From assembly GCF_019977195.1 (NCBI RefSeq), contig NZ_AP024643.1, positions 372,001-436,000 on the forward strand: a DNA stretch of 64,000 nucleotides. The letters run 5' to 3'. The notes under the pieces are model-generated. The model saw only the letters and a list, made by a program, of their open reading frames with translations. It was not told where the DNA came from and did not search any database. Positions 44,634 to 52,677 of this stretch are shown piece after piece (the stretch's first letter is position 1; each line of letters opens with the position of its first letter). Source of the stretch: Arthrobacter sp. StoSoilA2 (lineage in GTDB: Bacteria; Actinomycetota; Actinomycetes; Actinomycetales; Micrococcaceae). A program made the position numbers and the translations under genes.

Positions 44634-45967
44634 GGTGCGTACCTTCCTGACAGGTTGGGGAAATCTGTGGTTGCTTGCGCCTGTGTCCAGGCGCTTGTCC
44701 AGGCGCTTGTCCAGGCGCTGGTCCAGCCGCTGGTCCAGGGCAGCGGCATGACCGGGACGGGTTCGCCTGCTTCAACTCCGCCAGGGGGAACGGCCATGAA
44801 ACCGTCGGCCCAAGCCAGCCCGCGCATCATGCCAGGACCCGTGTGGGAAGCAGGAAAAGCGAGCCCGTGGACGAAGGTGCAGGGGATGAGTTGTGTCCGG
44901 CCAGGACCCGGATCGACGTCCGCCCCGGACGTGAGGTGGCCAGCTGTGCGGAAAGGCCTGTTTTGGAGGGCAGCGAGCAGTGGTTCGCCGATGGTCATGA
45001 GGGCCATCATTGCGGCCAGGGGGTTGCCTGGGAGGCCGATGATGAAGCGGCCGTCCGGGAGTTCAGCCAATACTGCAGGATGACCGGGGCGCATAGCGAC
45101 GCCGTCGAGCAGTAGGCGCCCACCGAGCGCGGCCACTGCGGCGCGGAAGTGGTCAGTTCCGGATTTGCCGGTGCCGCCGGTGGTGATCGTGACATCCGGG
45201 TGTCCGCCTCCGGGCGGAGAGTCAAGTGCGGACAGCCACTCTTCGTATGAGTCGCCGATCCGTTGCTGGCCGCCTGGAATTCCGCCCAGCTGGGAAATCA
45301 CTGCGCCGAGTTGCGGGCCGAAGGTGTCGCGAACCTGCCCCGCTGCCGGCACACCCGAGGTCACCACTTCGGAGCCGGTAAGCACGACGGCGACCCGCGG
45401 CTTGCGTTGCACCTGCAGTTCGTCGTGGCCTGCTACGGCAGCAAGGGCAATGTGGGCAGGATTAAGGAGTGTGCCGGAGGGCACGAGGACGTCGCCGGCC
45501 CGGGCTTCTTCACCGGCTGGCCGTATATGCCGGCCGGGGAGCGTCTCGCCGGGTTTCGCGTCGGGTCTCAGTGAGAGCTGCAGCCCGTATCCGGCGTCGA
45601 AGGCGTGTCCGCTCTCCTTCTGAAGTACCGCCACGGCACCTTCCGGAACCAGGCCACCGGTGGCAATAACGCTGGCTTGTCCCGGTGCCAGCGGCAGCCC
45701 CGGCGTCGTGATCTCCCACGGTCCTCCGCCATGAATGGCCCAGCCATCCATGGCAGAGGACGCGTAGTGCGGAAGGTCCTGGCACGCCGTCACATCAGTG
45801 GTCAGCACGTTTCCGATCGCGTCTGCCAGTGGTACAGACGCTGACGCAAGCGGAACAGCGCAATCGAAGGCCATCTGCCTGGCTTGGGACCACGTTGGGG
45901 CAGGCATCCGCTCGCAGGGCACGTGGGATGTTGGCGAAGTGCCGCAGAGAATTTCCTGCGCGAGCAT
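44621..45967 (-). CDS. moeA: Molybdopterin molybdenumtransferase
   Basis: 448 residues from ATG 45967, six bases after GAAGGGG. MoeA domains with SSAMDGWAIHGG, the molybdopterin-binding GGTGKSGTDHF (a variant of GGVSxGxxD) and LPGNPLAAMMAL. It inserts molybdate into molybdopterin. The C-terminus is unusual: a WTSA repeat (PWTSGWTSAWTSAWTSAWTQ) encoded by a 12-bp minisatellite lies after the usual end of the family. It lies between fdhA and fdhD. Confidence 0.92.
   Translation of the reverse strand: MLAQEILCGTSPTSHVPCERMPAPTWSQARQMAFDCAVPLASASVPLADAIGNVLTTDVTACQDLPHYASSAMDGWAIHGGGPWEITTPGLPLAPGQASVIATGGLVPEGAVAVLQKESGHAFDAGYGLQLSLRPDAKPGETLPGRHIRPAGEEARAGDVLVPSGTLLNPAHIALAAVAGHDELQVQRKPRVAVVLTGSEVVTSGVPAAGQVRDTFGPQLGAVISQLGGIPGGQQRIGDSYEEWLSALDSPPGGGHPDVTITTGGTGKSGTDHFRAAVAALGGRLLLDGVAMRPGHPAVLAELPDGRFIIGLPGNPLAAMMALMTIGEPLLAALQNRPFRTAGHLTSGADVDPGPGRTQLIPCTFVHGLAFPASHTGPGMMRGLAWADGFMAVPPGGVEAGEPVPVMPLPWTSGWTSAWTSAWTSAWTQAQATTDFPNLSGRYAPWHG
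44685..44744 (-). repeat. 12-bp minisatellite in the 3' end of moeA
   Basis: GTCCAGGCGCTT recurs in tandem about four and a half times on the plus strand, with the last copies diverging (GCTG, CCGCTG). On the coding strand it gives the WTSA repeat. The length is a multiple of three, so copy-number change keeps the frame. Confidence 0.9.
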
Positions 45968-45993
45968 GATGCCCCCTTCCTGGTGTTTGCGTG

Positions 45994-47211
45994 CTAAGCC
46001 TTCACGTAGCCGTTCGGGTTCAGTACGAACTTTGTTGCCGCACCGGCGTCGAACTCGGCGTAGCCGCGGGGAGCGTCCTCGAGGGGGATGGCTTGGGCAT
46101 TGACTGCCTTGGCGATCTGGACCTTGTCGTGGAGGATGGCCATCATCAATTGGCGGTTGTACTTCATCACCGGGCACTGGCCCGTGGTGAAGGACAGGGA
46201 CTTTGCCCAGCCGGTGCCCAGTGAGAGCGAGAGGGAGCCGTGCTTGGCTGCTTCATCGATTCCGCCCGGATCGCCCGTGACGTAGAGGCCCGGGATACCA
46301 AGGGAGCCGCCGGCTGCGGTGATGTCCATAAGGGAGTTCAGCACGGTGGCTGGAGCCTCGTGCGAGGCGTCCCTTCCGTGGCCCCGGGCTTCGAAACCAA
46401 CCGCGTCCACGCCGCAATCCACTTCCGGCACTCCGAGGATCTGCGCGATCTGCTCCTTCGGGTCACCGTTGGAGACGTTGACGGTTTCACAGCCGAACGA
46501 GCGCGCCTGTGCCAGCCGGTCTTCGTTCATGTCGCCCACAATCACGACGGCGGCGCCAAGCAACTGGGCGCCGACGGCGGCAGCCAGACCCACAGGGCCG
46601 GCACCGGCGACGTACACCGTGGACCCTACGCCCACGCCGGCCGTAACGGCGCCGTGGAAGCCTGTGGGGAAGATGTCCGAGAGCATGGTCAGGTCCATGA
46701 TCTTTTCCAGGGCCTGGTCGCGGTCCGGGAAGCGCAGCAGGTTCCAGTCGGCATAGGGAACCAGCACGTATTCGGCCTGTCCGCCTACCCAGCCGCCCAT
46801 ATCCACATAGCCGTAAGCGCTGCCCGGGCGGTCAGGGTTGACGTTGAGGCAGATCCCGGTCTTTTGCTCTTTGCAGTTCCGGCACCGGCCGCAGGAAATG
46901 TTGAACGGCACCGAGACGATGTCGCCCACCTTGATGAACTCGACGTCGGGACCCACCTCCACCACTTCGCCGGTGATTTCGTGGCCGAGGACCAGGTCCT
47001 GCGGGGCTGTGGTGCGGCCGCGGACCATGTGCTGGTCGGAACCGCAGATGTTGGTTGTCACCGTGCGGAGGATCGCGCCATGCGGTACCTTCCGGCCGAC
47101 GTTGGCCGGGTTGACGCCCGGTCCGTCCTTGAGTTCGAACGTCGGGTAGTCAGTGTTGATGATTTCGACGACACCGGGTTCCTTGTAGGCGACTGCTCGG
47201 TTTCCAGACAT
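45994..47211 (-). CDS. fdhA: Glutathione-independent formaldehyde dehydrogenase-type Zn enzyme
   Basis: 405 residues from ATG 47211. Zn-dependent MDR enzyme: catalytic zinc ligands in NICGSDQHMVRG and LGHEITGEV, structural zinc CGRCRNCKEQKTGIC, Rossmann AGAGPVGLAAAVGAQLLGA. The long insertions and the SYGxVDMGGWVGGQAEYVLVP-like stretch (GYVDMGGWVGGQAEYVLVP) are those of Pseudomonas FdhA, which oxidises formaldehyde to formate with tightly bound NAD. One of three formaldehyde routes in this region. 26 bp before moeA. Confidence 0.92.
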   Translation of the reverse strand: MSGNRAVAYKEPGVVEIINTDYPTFELKDGPGVNPANVGRKVPHGAILRTVTTNICGSDQHMVRGRTTAPQDLVLGHEITGEVVEVGPDVEFIKVGDIVSVPFNISCGRCRNCKEQKTGICLNVNPDRPGSAYGYVDMGGWVGGQAEYVLVPYADWNLLRFPDRDQALEKIMDLTMLSDIFPTGFHGAVTAGVGVGSTVYVAGAGPVGLAAAVGAQLLGAAVVIVGDMNEDRLAQARSFGCETVNVSNGDPKEQIAQILGVPEVDCGVDAVGFEARGHGRDASHEAPATVLNSLMDITAAGGSLGIPGLYVTGDPGGIDEAAKHGSLSLSLGTGWAKSLSFTTGQCPVMKYNRQLMMAILHDKVQIAKAVNAQAIPLEDAPRGYAEFDAGAATKFVLNPNGYVKA

Positions 47212-47250
47212 GGACACTCCTTGGGCATGTGGTGATACGGAAAATGAATG

Positions 47251-47340
47251 CTGCCCAATTGCCCGAGAGCGGTGCTTCGATGAGGAAATACCTCCCCAGG
47301 TTTCAGGCCACCGAAGCACCATTCACGGACAATTGGACAG
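47251..47340. repeat. Long imperfect palindrome between glcG-like and fdhA
   Basis: 29-bp arms (47251-47279 and 47312-47340) match at 24 of 29 positions around a 32-base loop, followed on the plus side by seven T. It occupies most of the 142-bp gap inside the minus-strand array. It may act as an attenuator, mRNA processing site or antisense terminator. It is too long and imperfect for a protein operator. Confidence 0.75.
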
Positions 47341-47353
47341 TTTTTTTCTTTGC

Positions 47354-47776
47354 TTACGGCCGGGCCGCGCCCTGAAGCTCTACTGCTGCTCCTGCGGACG
47401 CCACGGTGTGGTCGTTCTCTACCGTGCTGCCACTGACGCCGATCGCCCCGATTACAGTGCCGTCCTCCCCTCGCAGGGGGATGCCACCCGGGAACGTAAT
47501 GAGTCCGCCGTTGGAGACCTCGATGTTGTACAACGGTCCCCCCGGCTGCGAAAGCTCGCCGATTGCGCCCGTGGGCATGTCGAAGTAGCGGGCGGTGCGT
47601 GCCTTCTTGATGGAGATGTCGATGCTGCCGAGCCACGCCCCGTCCATGCGGGTGAAGGCCTTGAGGTTGCCGCCGGCGTCCACCACGGCGATGTTCATTG
47701 CTGTTTCGGTTCCGCGCGCGGCGTCGCGCGCCGCAGCTAGTACAGCATCTGCTTGGACTTGGGTGATATCAGACAT
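47354..47776 (-). CDS. GlcG/HbpS-like cytosolic protein
   Basis: 140 residues from ATG 47776 (GGAG five bases upstream; Met at 47803 is an alternative). No signal peptide. GlcG/HbpS fold: AMNIAVVDAGGNLKAFTRMDGA, DISIKKARTARYFDMPT, FPGGIPLRGEDGTVIGAIGVSG. Relatives are found with glycolate, propanediol and heme-related operons; function here is unknown. The first gene of the block glcG-fdhA-moeA-fdhD, preceded by a candidate GntR site. Confidence 0.82.
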   Translation of the reverse strand: MSDITQVQADAVLAAARDAARGTETAMNIAVVDAGGNLKAFTRMDGAWLGSIDISIKKARTARYFDMPTGAIGELSQPGGPLYNIEVSNGGLITFPGGIPLRGEDGTVIGAIGVSGSTVENDHTVASAGAAVELQGAARP

Positions 47777-47849
47777 TGTTTCTCCATTGATAGATGTCTT
47801 CATGAGGGCAAATTGCTCTTGGTGGGCGCGGGCTCCGGCGCCTGGTCTC

Positions 47850-47884
47850 CTAATATCTTTGATCCAATAGGAAAGATATATCAG
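47850..47884. promoter_or_regulatory. GATATAT motif, candidate GntR operator 1
   Basis: CTAATATCTTT (47850-47860) faces AAAGATATATCAG (47872-47884) as an imperfect inverted repeat. The right half shares ATATATCAG with the sites at the gntR/purU and pdxS promoters. Lies 74 bp upstream of the glcG-like start, just after the formate dehydrogenase-like gene. Confidence 0.55.
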
Positions 47885-47924
47885 TCACATACTATGGCAT
47901 GTATCACACTGTGTCCAGACTCAT

Positions 47925-50243
47925 TCAGGCCCGTTCGAGCCGGACGATGACGGACTTGGACGTCGGCGTCCCACTGGTATCGGCAACAGAGTCCAGCGGT
48001 ACAAGGACGTTGGTTTCCGGGTAATACGCAGCGGCACACCCCTTGGGGGTGGAGTACGAAACGATGCGGAAGTCTTCTGCGCGGCGTTCAGTTCCCTGGA
48101 ATTCTGAAATCAGGTGGACCATCTCGCCATCAGCAAATCCCAGCTCCGCGATATCGGACTCGTTGATGAGGACCACCCTCCGCCCACCATGGATGCCGCG
48201 GTAGCGGTCGTCCTTGCCGTAGATTGTGGTGTTGTACTGGTCGTGTGACCGCAGCGTTTGGAGCACCAGCCTGCCGGGCGGGACCTTGATGTATTCAAGC
48301 TCGTTGCCTGTGAAGTGTGCTTTGCCTGAAGCGGTATCGAACTTCCGGGCATCGCGCGGCGGGTGCGGCAGCACGAAGCCGCCCGGGTGCTGGATCCGCT
48401 CTTCGAAGTTCTCAAAGCCATCGAAGACGGCCTCGATGTGTTTGCGGATCAGCGAGTAGTCATCACGCATCGACAGCCATGCGGCCTTGGGGGCGTTGGG
48501 CAGGCGCACGGCGCCGTCGGTGAAGAGCCGGTGGGCAAGATTGCACACAATGGCAACTTCCGAGTGGAGGTGCTCGCTCGCAGGCTTGAGGCGTCCCCGG
48601 GATGCATGGACCGCGCTCATGGAGTCTTCCACGGTAACCCTCTGGTCACCGGTCCGCTGCGTGTCCTTCTCCGTGCGTCCAAGTGTTGGGAGAATCAAAG
48701 CCCGCTTACCCGTGGACAGATGCGAGTGGTTCAGCTTTGTGGAGATCTGGACACTCAACCGTGTGTTGGCGAGCGCTTGTTCGGTAACCTCCGAGTCAGG
48801 GGCGGCACGAACAAAGTTTCCACCCATCCCCATGAAGAAGCGGACCTTTCCGTCCCTCATGGCGCGGATGGCGGCAACAGTGTCATAGCCGTGCTCCCGT
48901 GGTGACAGGAACTCGAACTCGTTGTCCAGCCGGTCATGGAACTTTTCCGGCATCTTCTCGAAGATGCCCATGGTGCGGTCGCCCTGGACGTTTGAGTGGC
49001 CACGCACCGGGCAAACTCCGGCGCCGGGCTTGCCGATGTTCCCCTGAAGCAGCAGGACGTTAACGACGTCGCGGAGGGTAGGTACTGAGTGTTTGTGCTG
49101 GGTCAATCCCATGGCCCAGCAGACGATGGTGGCGTTCGAGGCCAGGAGCCGTTCGCCTGTGGAGTGGATCTGCTCCAGGGTGAGGCCTGTTGCTTCCACG
49201 ATGTCGTCCCACTCCACCTTTTCCAGGAAGCGCAGGTATTCGTCGATGCCCACGGTGTGGTCCTCGATGAACCTGTGGTCAAGGACGGTTTCCAGGCCCG
49301 GGGTATTGCGGCCCGCGGCTTCGGCTTCCAGGAGGTATTTACCGAGGCCCTGGAAGAGGGCTTGATCGCCGCCGGCACGGATTTGCAGGAAGTCATCCGT
49401 CAGCTGGGTTCCCACCACCATGCCTGCTACGTGTTGGGGGTTTTCAAAGTGCAGGAGTCCGGCTTCGGGAAGTGGATTGACGGACACGATGACCGCGCCG
49501 TTCTTCTTGGCCTTCTCCAGGGCGCTGAGCATGCGCGGATGGTTGGTGCCTGGGTTCTGCCCGGCTACGAAGATGAGTGATGCCGTCTCCAGGTCGGTCA
49601 GGCTGACCGAACCCTTGCCGATTCCGATGGTTTCCACCAGCGCGGAGCCTGAGGACTCGTGGCACATGTTGGAGCAGTCCGGCAGGTTGTTCGTGCCAAG
49701 GCCGCGCACCAGGAGTTGGTAGACGAAGGCAGCCTCGTTGGAGGTTCGGCCGGATGTATAGAAGACTGCCTGATCGGGATGGTCCATGCCCCGGAGTTCC
49801 TCGGCCATGAGGTCATAGGCCTTGTCCCATTCGATGGGCGTGTAGTGGGTGGCGCCTTCATCGAGGAACATAGGGTGGGTCAGCCGGCCCTGCTGGCCGA
49901 GCCAGTAGTCATCGCGGGTCTTCAGTTCAGCAACGGAGTGCTGGGCAAAGAACTCTGGCGTGACACGGCGCCGGGTGGCTTCCTCGGCGACGGCCTTGGC
50001 CCCGTTCTCGCAGAACTCTGCCGCGTTGCGCTTCTCGTGTTCCGGCCAAGCGCAGCCCATGCAGTCGAATCCATCGATCTGGTTGACTGCCAGCAGCGTT
50101 TGTACGCTTCGCACCGGGCCCATTTGTTCCAGGGAGATTTTCAGTGCGTTGGCAACGGCTGGAATGCCGACAGCCTTTGTCTTGGGTTTGGTGACGGTCA
50201 GCTTTGACTCGTCGATGTTTTCACGTGGGGCTTTGGAAGCCAT
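47925..50243 (-). CDS. Mo-bisMGD oxidoreductase, FdhF/YdeP-type (formate dehydrogenase-like)
   Basis: 772 residues. N-terminal CMGCAWP (Cys61, Cys64), probable Mo-ligand Cys194 in SNMCHESSGSAL, SGRTSNEAAFVYQLLVRG and the C-terminal MGD-binding domain with DQYNTTIYGKDDRYRG. This is the FdhF/YdeP family; E. coli YdeP helps acid resistance, and others are annotated as formate dehydrogenase alpha subunits. The neighbouring fdhD and moeA, and the folate-to-formate genes upstream, argue for formate oxidation, but no electron-transfer subunit is adjacent. Overlaps metF by 46 bp. Confidence 0.85.
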   Translation of the reverse strand: MASKAPRENIDESKLTVTKPKTKAVGIPAVANALKISLEQMGPVRSVQTLLAVNQIDGFDCMGCAWPEHEKRNAAEFCENGAKAVAEEATRRRVTPEFFAQHSVAELKTRDDYWLGQQGRLTHPMFLDEGATHYTPIEWDKAYDLMAEELRGMDHPDQAVFYTSGRTSNEAAFVYQLLVRGLGTNNLPDCSNMCHESSGSALVETIGIGKGSVSLTDLETASLIFVAGQNPGTNHPRMLSALEKAKKNGAVIVSVNPLPEAGLLHFENPQHVAGMVVGTQLTDDFLQIRAGGDQALFQGLGKYLLEAEAAGRNTPGLETVLDHRFIEDHTVGIDEYLRFLEKVEWDDIVEATGLTLEQIHSTGERLLASNATIVCWAMGLTQHKHSVPTLRDVVNVLLLQGNIGKPGAGVCPVRGHSNVQGDRTMGIFEKMPEKFHDRLDNEFEFLSPREHGYDTVAAIRAMRDGKVRFFMGMGGNFVRAAPDSEVTEQALANTRLSVQISTKLNHSHLSTGKRALILPTLGRTEKDTQRTGDQRVTVEDSMSAVHASRGRLKPASEHLHSEVAIVCNLAHRLFTDGAVRLPNAPKAAWLSMRDDYSLIRKHIEAVFDGFENFEERIQHPGGFVLPHPPRDARKFDTASGKAHFTGNELEYIKVPPGRLVLQTLRSHDQYNTTIYGKDDRYRGIHGGRRVVLINESDIAELGFADGEMVHLISEFQGTERRAEDFRIVSYSTPKGCAAAYYPETNVLVPLDSVADTSGTPTSKSVIVRLERA

Positions 50244-51037
50244 GCGATCTTCCCTTCAAATCTGGGTGGGCGGCTGAGGTCGTTGAAGCTGTAGACGTGG
50301 ATGCCGGCAAACAGCGGATGGCCGTCGAGGGCCTGATGAACTTCCCGGATCAGCCCGGAGCTGTCATAGCGCATGACGTCACCACCGCGCAGGAGTGCCT
50401 TGGCCATTCCTGTGCCGCGGGCCAGCTTGAGTGAGCGTCCCACACCCAATCGCGCACCCATGGCCAGCAGCTTCTGCACGGACACCGGCCCGGGGACGCC
50501 CACCCAGACTGGAAGCCGTGATCCGGCCCGGTGCAACTCCTGCAGGTATGAGCTGATGGATTCCGCCGAAAAGCACATTTGCGTGACCATGGACGACGCC
50601 AGGGGTGACTTGCCGGCCAGGCTGCTCCGCAACTGTTCTGCGCTCAGTTGAGGGTGGCCTTCCGGGTAGCCGGCGATGCCAAGGGAGAAATCTTCCGGGA
50701 AGGCCTTGATGTCCTCCATCAGCTGGCCGCTCCAGGAATAAGGGCCGGCAGGTACGCTGCGGTCTCCGGCAATGAGGAAAAGTTCCCGGACGCCCTCGTC
50801 ATGCAATTGACGTAGGAACAGGTGCAGCTCTGCCTGGCTGGCGATGCTCCGGGCTGCCAGGTGCGGGACGACGTGGTAGCCCAGCCGGGCAAGTTCAATC
50901 GACGCAGCGACCGTCCTGGCCGGACCGTGATGCGGCAGGCAGGTCACGCTGATCATCCCCGGCGCCTCGTAGGCGGGAGGCAGTTGCCGGGCAAGGTCAG
51001 CGGAGGGACTAACCTCCAAGCGGATCGGCGTTTCCAT
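50198..51037 (-). CDS. metF: Methylenetetrahydrofolate reductase family
   Basis: 279-residue TIM-barrel flavoprotein. Motifs: ISVTCLPHHGPARTVAASIELARLG, IAGDRSVPAGPY, IAGYPEGHP and VTQMCFSAE, the last two matching FAD/folate-binding regions of MetF. The family reduces 5,10-methylene-H4F to 5-methyl-H4F; here, next to DMG oxidase and FolD, the reverse or a dedicated oxidation of methyl-H4F is possible. It lies 2 bp after folD, and its 3' end overlaps the FDH-like gene by 46 bp. Confidence 0.88.
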   Translation of the reverse strand: METPIRLEVSPSADLARQLPPAYEAPGMISVTCLPHHGPARTVAASIELARLGYHVVPHLAARSIASQAELHLFLRQLHDEGVRELFLIAGDRSVPAGPYSWSGQLMEDIKAFPEDFSLGIAGYPEGHPQLSAEQLRSSLAGKSPLASSMVTQMCFSAESISSYLQELHRAGSRLPVWVGVPGPVSVQKLLAMGARLGVGRSLKLARGTGMAKALLRGGDVMRYDSSGLIREVHQALDGHPLFAGIHVYSFNDLSRPPRFEGKIAWLPKPHVKTSTSQS

Positions 51038-51039
51038 GG

Positions 51040-51930
51040 CTATCCAGCGGTTCCAGAAACCAGGGCCGTCTTCTCCAGCAGCCGTGCTTGTGCCCGGGCA
51101 GCTTCAGCGGTGTGGAGGAGCAGCAACGCGGTGGTCACTGAGCCCACCCCGCCGGGTACCGGCGTCAGGGCAGCCGCCACACCAGTGACACTGGCCTCGT
51201 CCACGTCTCCCACCAGGGAACCGTCGGGAAGGACGTTCGTTCCGACGTCGATCACTACCGACGCCGGCGAAACGTGGCTGCCCGTCAGCAGCCCGGTCCG
51301 CCCTGCGGCTACAACCACGACGTCGGCGGGCCGGGTATAGCGCTCAAGCGCCCCTGATTTGGAGTGGCAGATGGTGACGGTGGCGTCCTTTTCGAGCAGC
51401 AGCAGGGACAGCGGCTTTCCCACCACAGCGGAACGCCCGACGACGGCGACGCTCCGTCCTGCGAGCGGAACCTGGAAATGCTCAAGCAGTTCCACCACGG
51501 CCTGTGCGGTTGCAGGGGCGAAGGCGGGCTGACCCACGGCCAGGCGGCCCAGGCTGAGCGGGTTGGCGCCGTCAATGTCCTTTTCCGGAGCGATCAGCCC
51601 CACGAGAGCGTCTGTTCGAACACCCGCGGGCAACGGGGTTTGAAGAATAATGCCGTTGACCGATTGCTCAGCGCTGAGGTCTTTCAACACGCTCGCCAGC
51701 ACCTGTTCCGTGGCATCATGCCCAAGGTCCAGGATCCGGCAACCTATTCCGGCGCGCTCCGCGGCGCGCTCAATGGAGCGGACGTACCAGTGCGTGGACT
51801 CGTCGTCCGTTGCCACCACCACGGCCAGTGAAGGGCGCTGGCCCTCATATTCAAGGAGGCGGGCCTCATCCTGTGCACGCTGCTGGATGAGGGCGGCCAG
51901 TCCCTTTCCGGAAAGCACTTCAGTACTCAC
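51040..51930 (-). CDS. folD: Methylene-H4F dehydrogenase (FolD) lacking the cyclohydrolase Lys
   Basis: 296 residues. FolD features are clear: LQTPLPAG, APEKDIDGANPLSLGRL, GRSAVVGKPLSLLLLEKDA, VIDVGTN and TPVPGGVGSVT. The conserved YVxxKxKA motif, whose Lys is needed for methenyl-H4F hydrolysis, reads WYVRSIERAAERAG: residue 53 is Ile (codon ATT at 51774-51772). So the enzyme should keep the NADP-dependent dehydrogenase but not the cyclohydrolase. fchA overlaps it by 4 bp and could supply the missing step. It is probably not the housekeeping FolD. Confidence 0.93.
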   Translation of the reverse strand: MSTEVLSGKGLAALIQQRAQDEARLLEYEGQRPSLAVVVATDDESTHWYVRSIERAAERAGIGCRILDLGHDATEQVLASVLKDLSAEQSVNGIILQTPLPAGVRTDALVGLIAPEKDIDGANPLSLGRLAVGQPAFAPATAQAVVELLEHFQVPLAGRSVAVVGRSAVVGKPLSLLLLEKDATVTICHSKSGALERYTRPADVVVVAAGRTGLLTGSHVSPASVVIDVGTNVLPDGSLVGDVDEASVTGVAAALTPVPGGVGSVTTALLLLHTAEAARAQARLLEKTALVSGTAG

Positions 51931-52553
51931 GCGAGGATCCTTTCGCGTACGCGCTTGACGAGGGAATCAGCTGCGAGGACCACTTTTTCCTCAAGGCCGT
52001 CGGTCTGTTCTGCCAAGCGCGAGCGGGCTTCGCCATCCTTGATGGCCACTACGTTGATGTCGATGTTGACACGTGCGGTTGTGGCTGCGGCACGGGCAGC
52101 ATCTGCTGCTGCCGCGACGTCGCTGATGACATTGGGGTTGGCCATGTCAAAGAGTTCCGTGGCGAGTTCCACCACCTCACCGGCCAGGTTGATCAGCTGG
52201 GCAGGTGTGTGTGCCGCCTGGACCAGGGCATCCTGGATGCCGGCAGCGCGCGCGGCCTTGAGTTCCCCGGTCCCGGACGGGAGTTTGTACGAATCAATTA
52301 CTCGTTGGAAGGCGTGCTCATCGGCGTCTGCGAGGCGCAGCGCTTCAACAATTAAATGGTCCGCAGCGCTGGTGATGCGGGCAACGGGTTCTGCATGCTG
52401 CGCATACTTTTCACCCGTGGTGTACCTGGCCACCATGGCCACCAAGGCGGCGCCCTGGGCGGCGTGAAGGGCGGCGGCGGCACCTCCGCCGGGGGTGGGC
52501 TGCCGCGAAGCGAGCCTGGCAAGGTAGTCGTTGATGGTTTCTGAACTGATCAT
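51927..52553 (-). CDS. fchA: Methenyl-H4F cyclohydrolase (FchA / formiminotransferase-cyclodeaminase family)
   Basis: 208 residues from ATG 52553. Cyclodeaminase/FchA fold with DYLARLASRQPTPGGGAAAAL near the N-terminus and a helical bundle with MANPNVISDVAAAADAARAA. FchA hydrolyses 5,10-methenyl-H4F to 10-formyl-H4F in methylotrophs and clostridia. Here it stands between dmgO and a FolD lacking the cyclohydrolase Lys, so cyclohydrolase is a better assignment than formiminoglutamate metabolism. Confidence 0.9.
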   Translation of the reverse strand: MISSETINDYLARLASRQPTPGGGAAAALHAAQGAALVAMVARYTTGEKYAQHAEPVARITSAADHLIVEALRLADADEHAFQRVIDSYKLPSGTGELKAARAAGIQDALVQAAHTPAQLINLAGEVVELATELFDMANPNVISDVAAAADAARAAATTARVNIDINVVAIKDGEARSRLAEQTDGLEEKVVLAADSLVKRVRERILA

Positions 52554-52610
52554 GTGTCTTCCTGGGCTGGTTGACGAAGTAAGGCCGGGCTGAAGTAGAA
52601 CGGGTAAGAC

Positions 52611-52652
52611 AGCGGCCCGGACCCCGTTGCGAGGGGATGAGTCCGGGCCGCT
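52611..52652 (-). terminator. GC-rich hairpin between dmgO and fchA
   Basis: Perfect 12-bp arms (52611-52622, 52641-52652) enclosing a smaller CCCC/GGGG pairing. It lies in the 124-bp gap after the dmgO stop. No T tail; likely a processing or partial termination point that lowers downstream expression. Confidence 0.65.
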
Positions 52653-52677
52653 GGCCAACTGAAGCGTCCGCCAGGCC

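Noticed and set aside
44685..44744. Possible CRISPR-like repeats
   Set aside because: Units are 12 bp in direct tandem without spacers and encode a WTSA protein repeat in frame.
46240..47235. 331-codon open frame on the plus strand
   Set aside because: Antisense to fdhA, no recognisable motif, His/Val/Asp-rich.
47251..47340. Known riboswitch (glycine or other) before fdhA
   Set aside because: No conserved glycine or SAM riboswitch core was recognised; only a long stem is evident.
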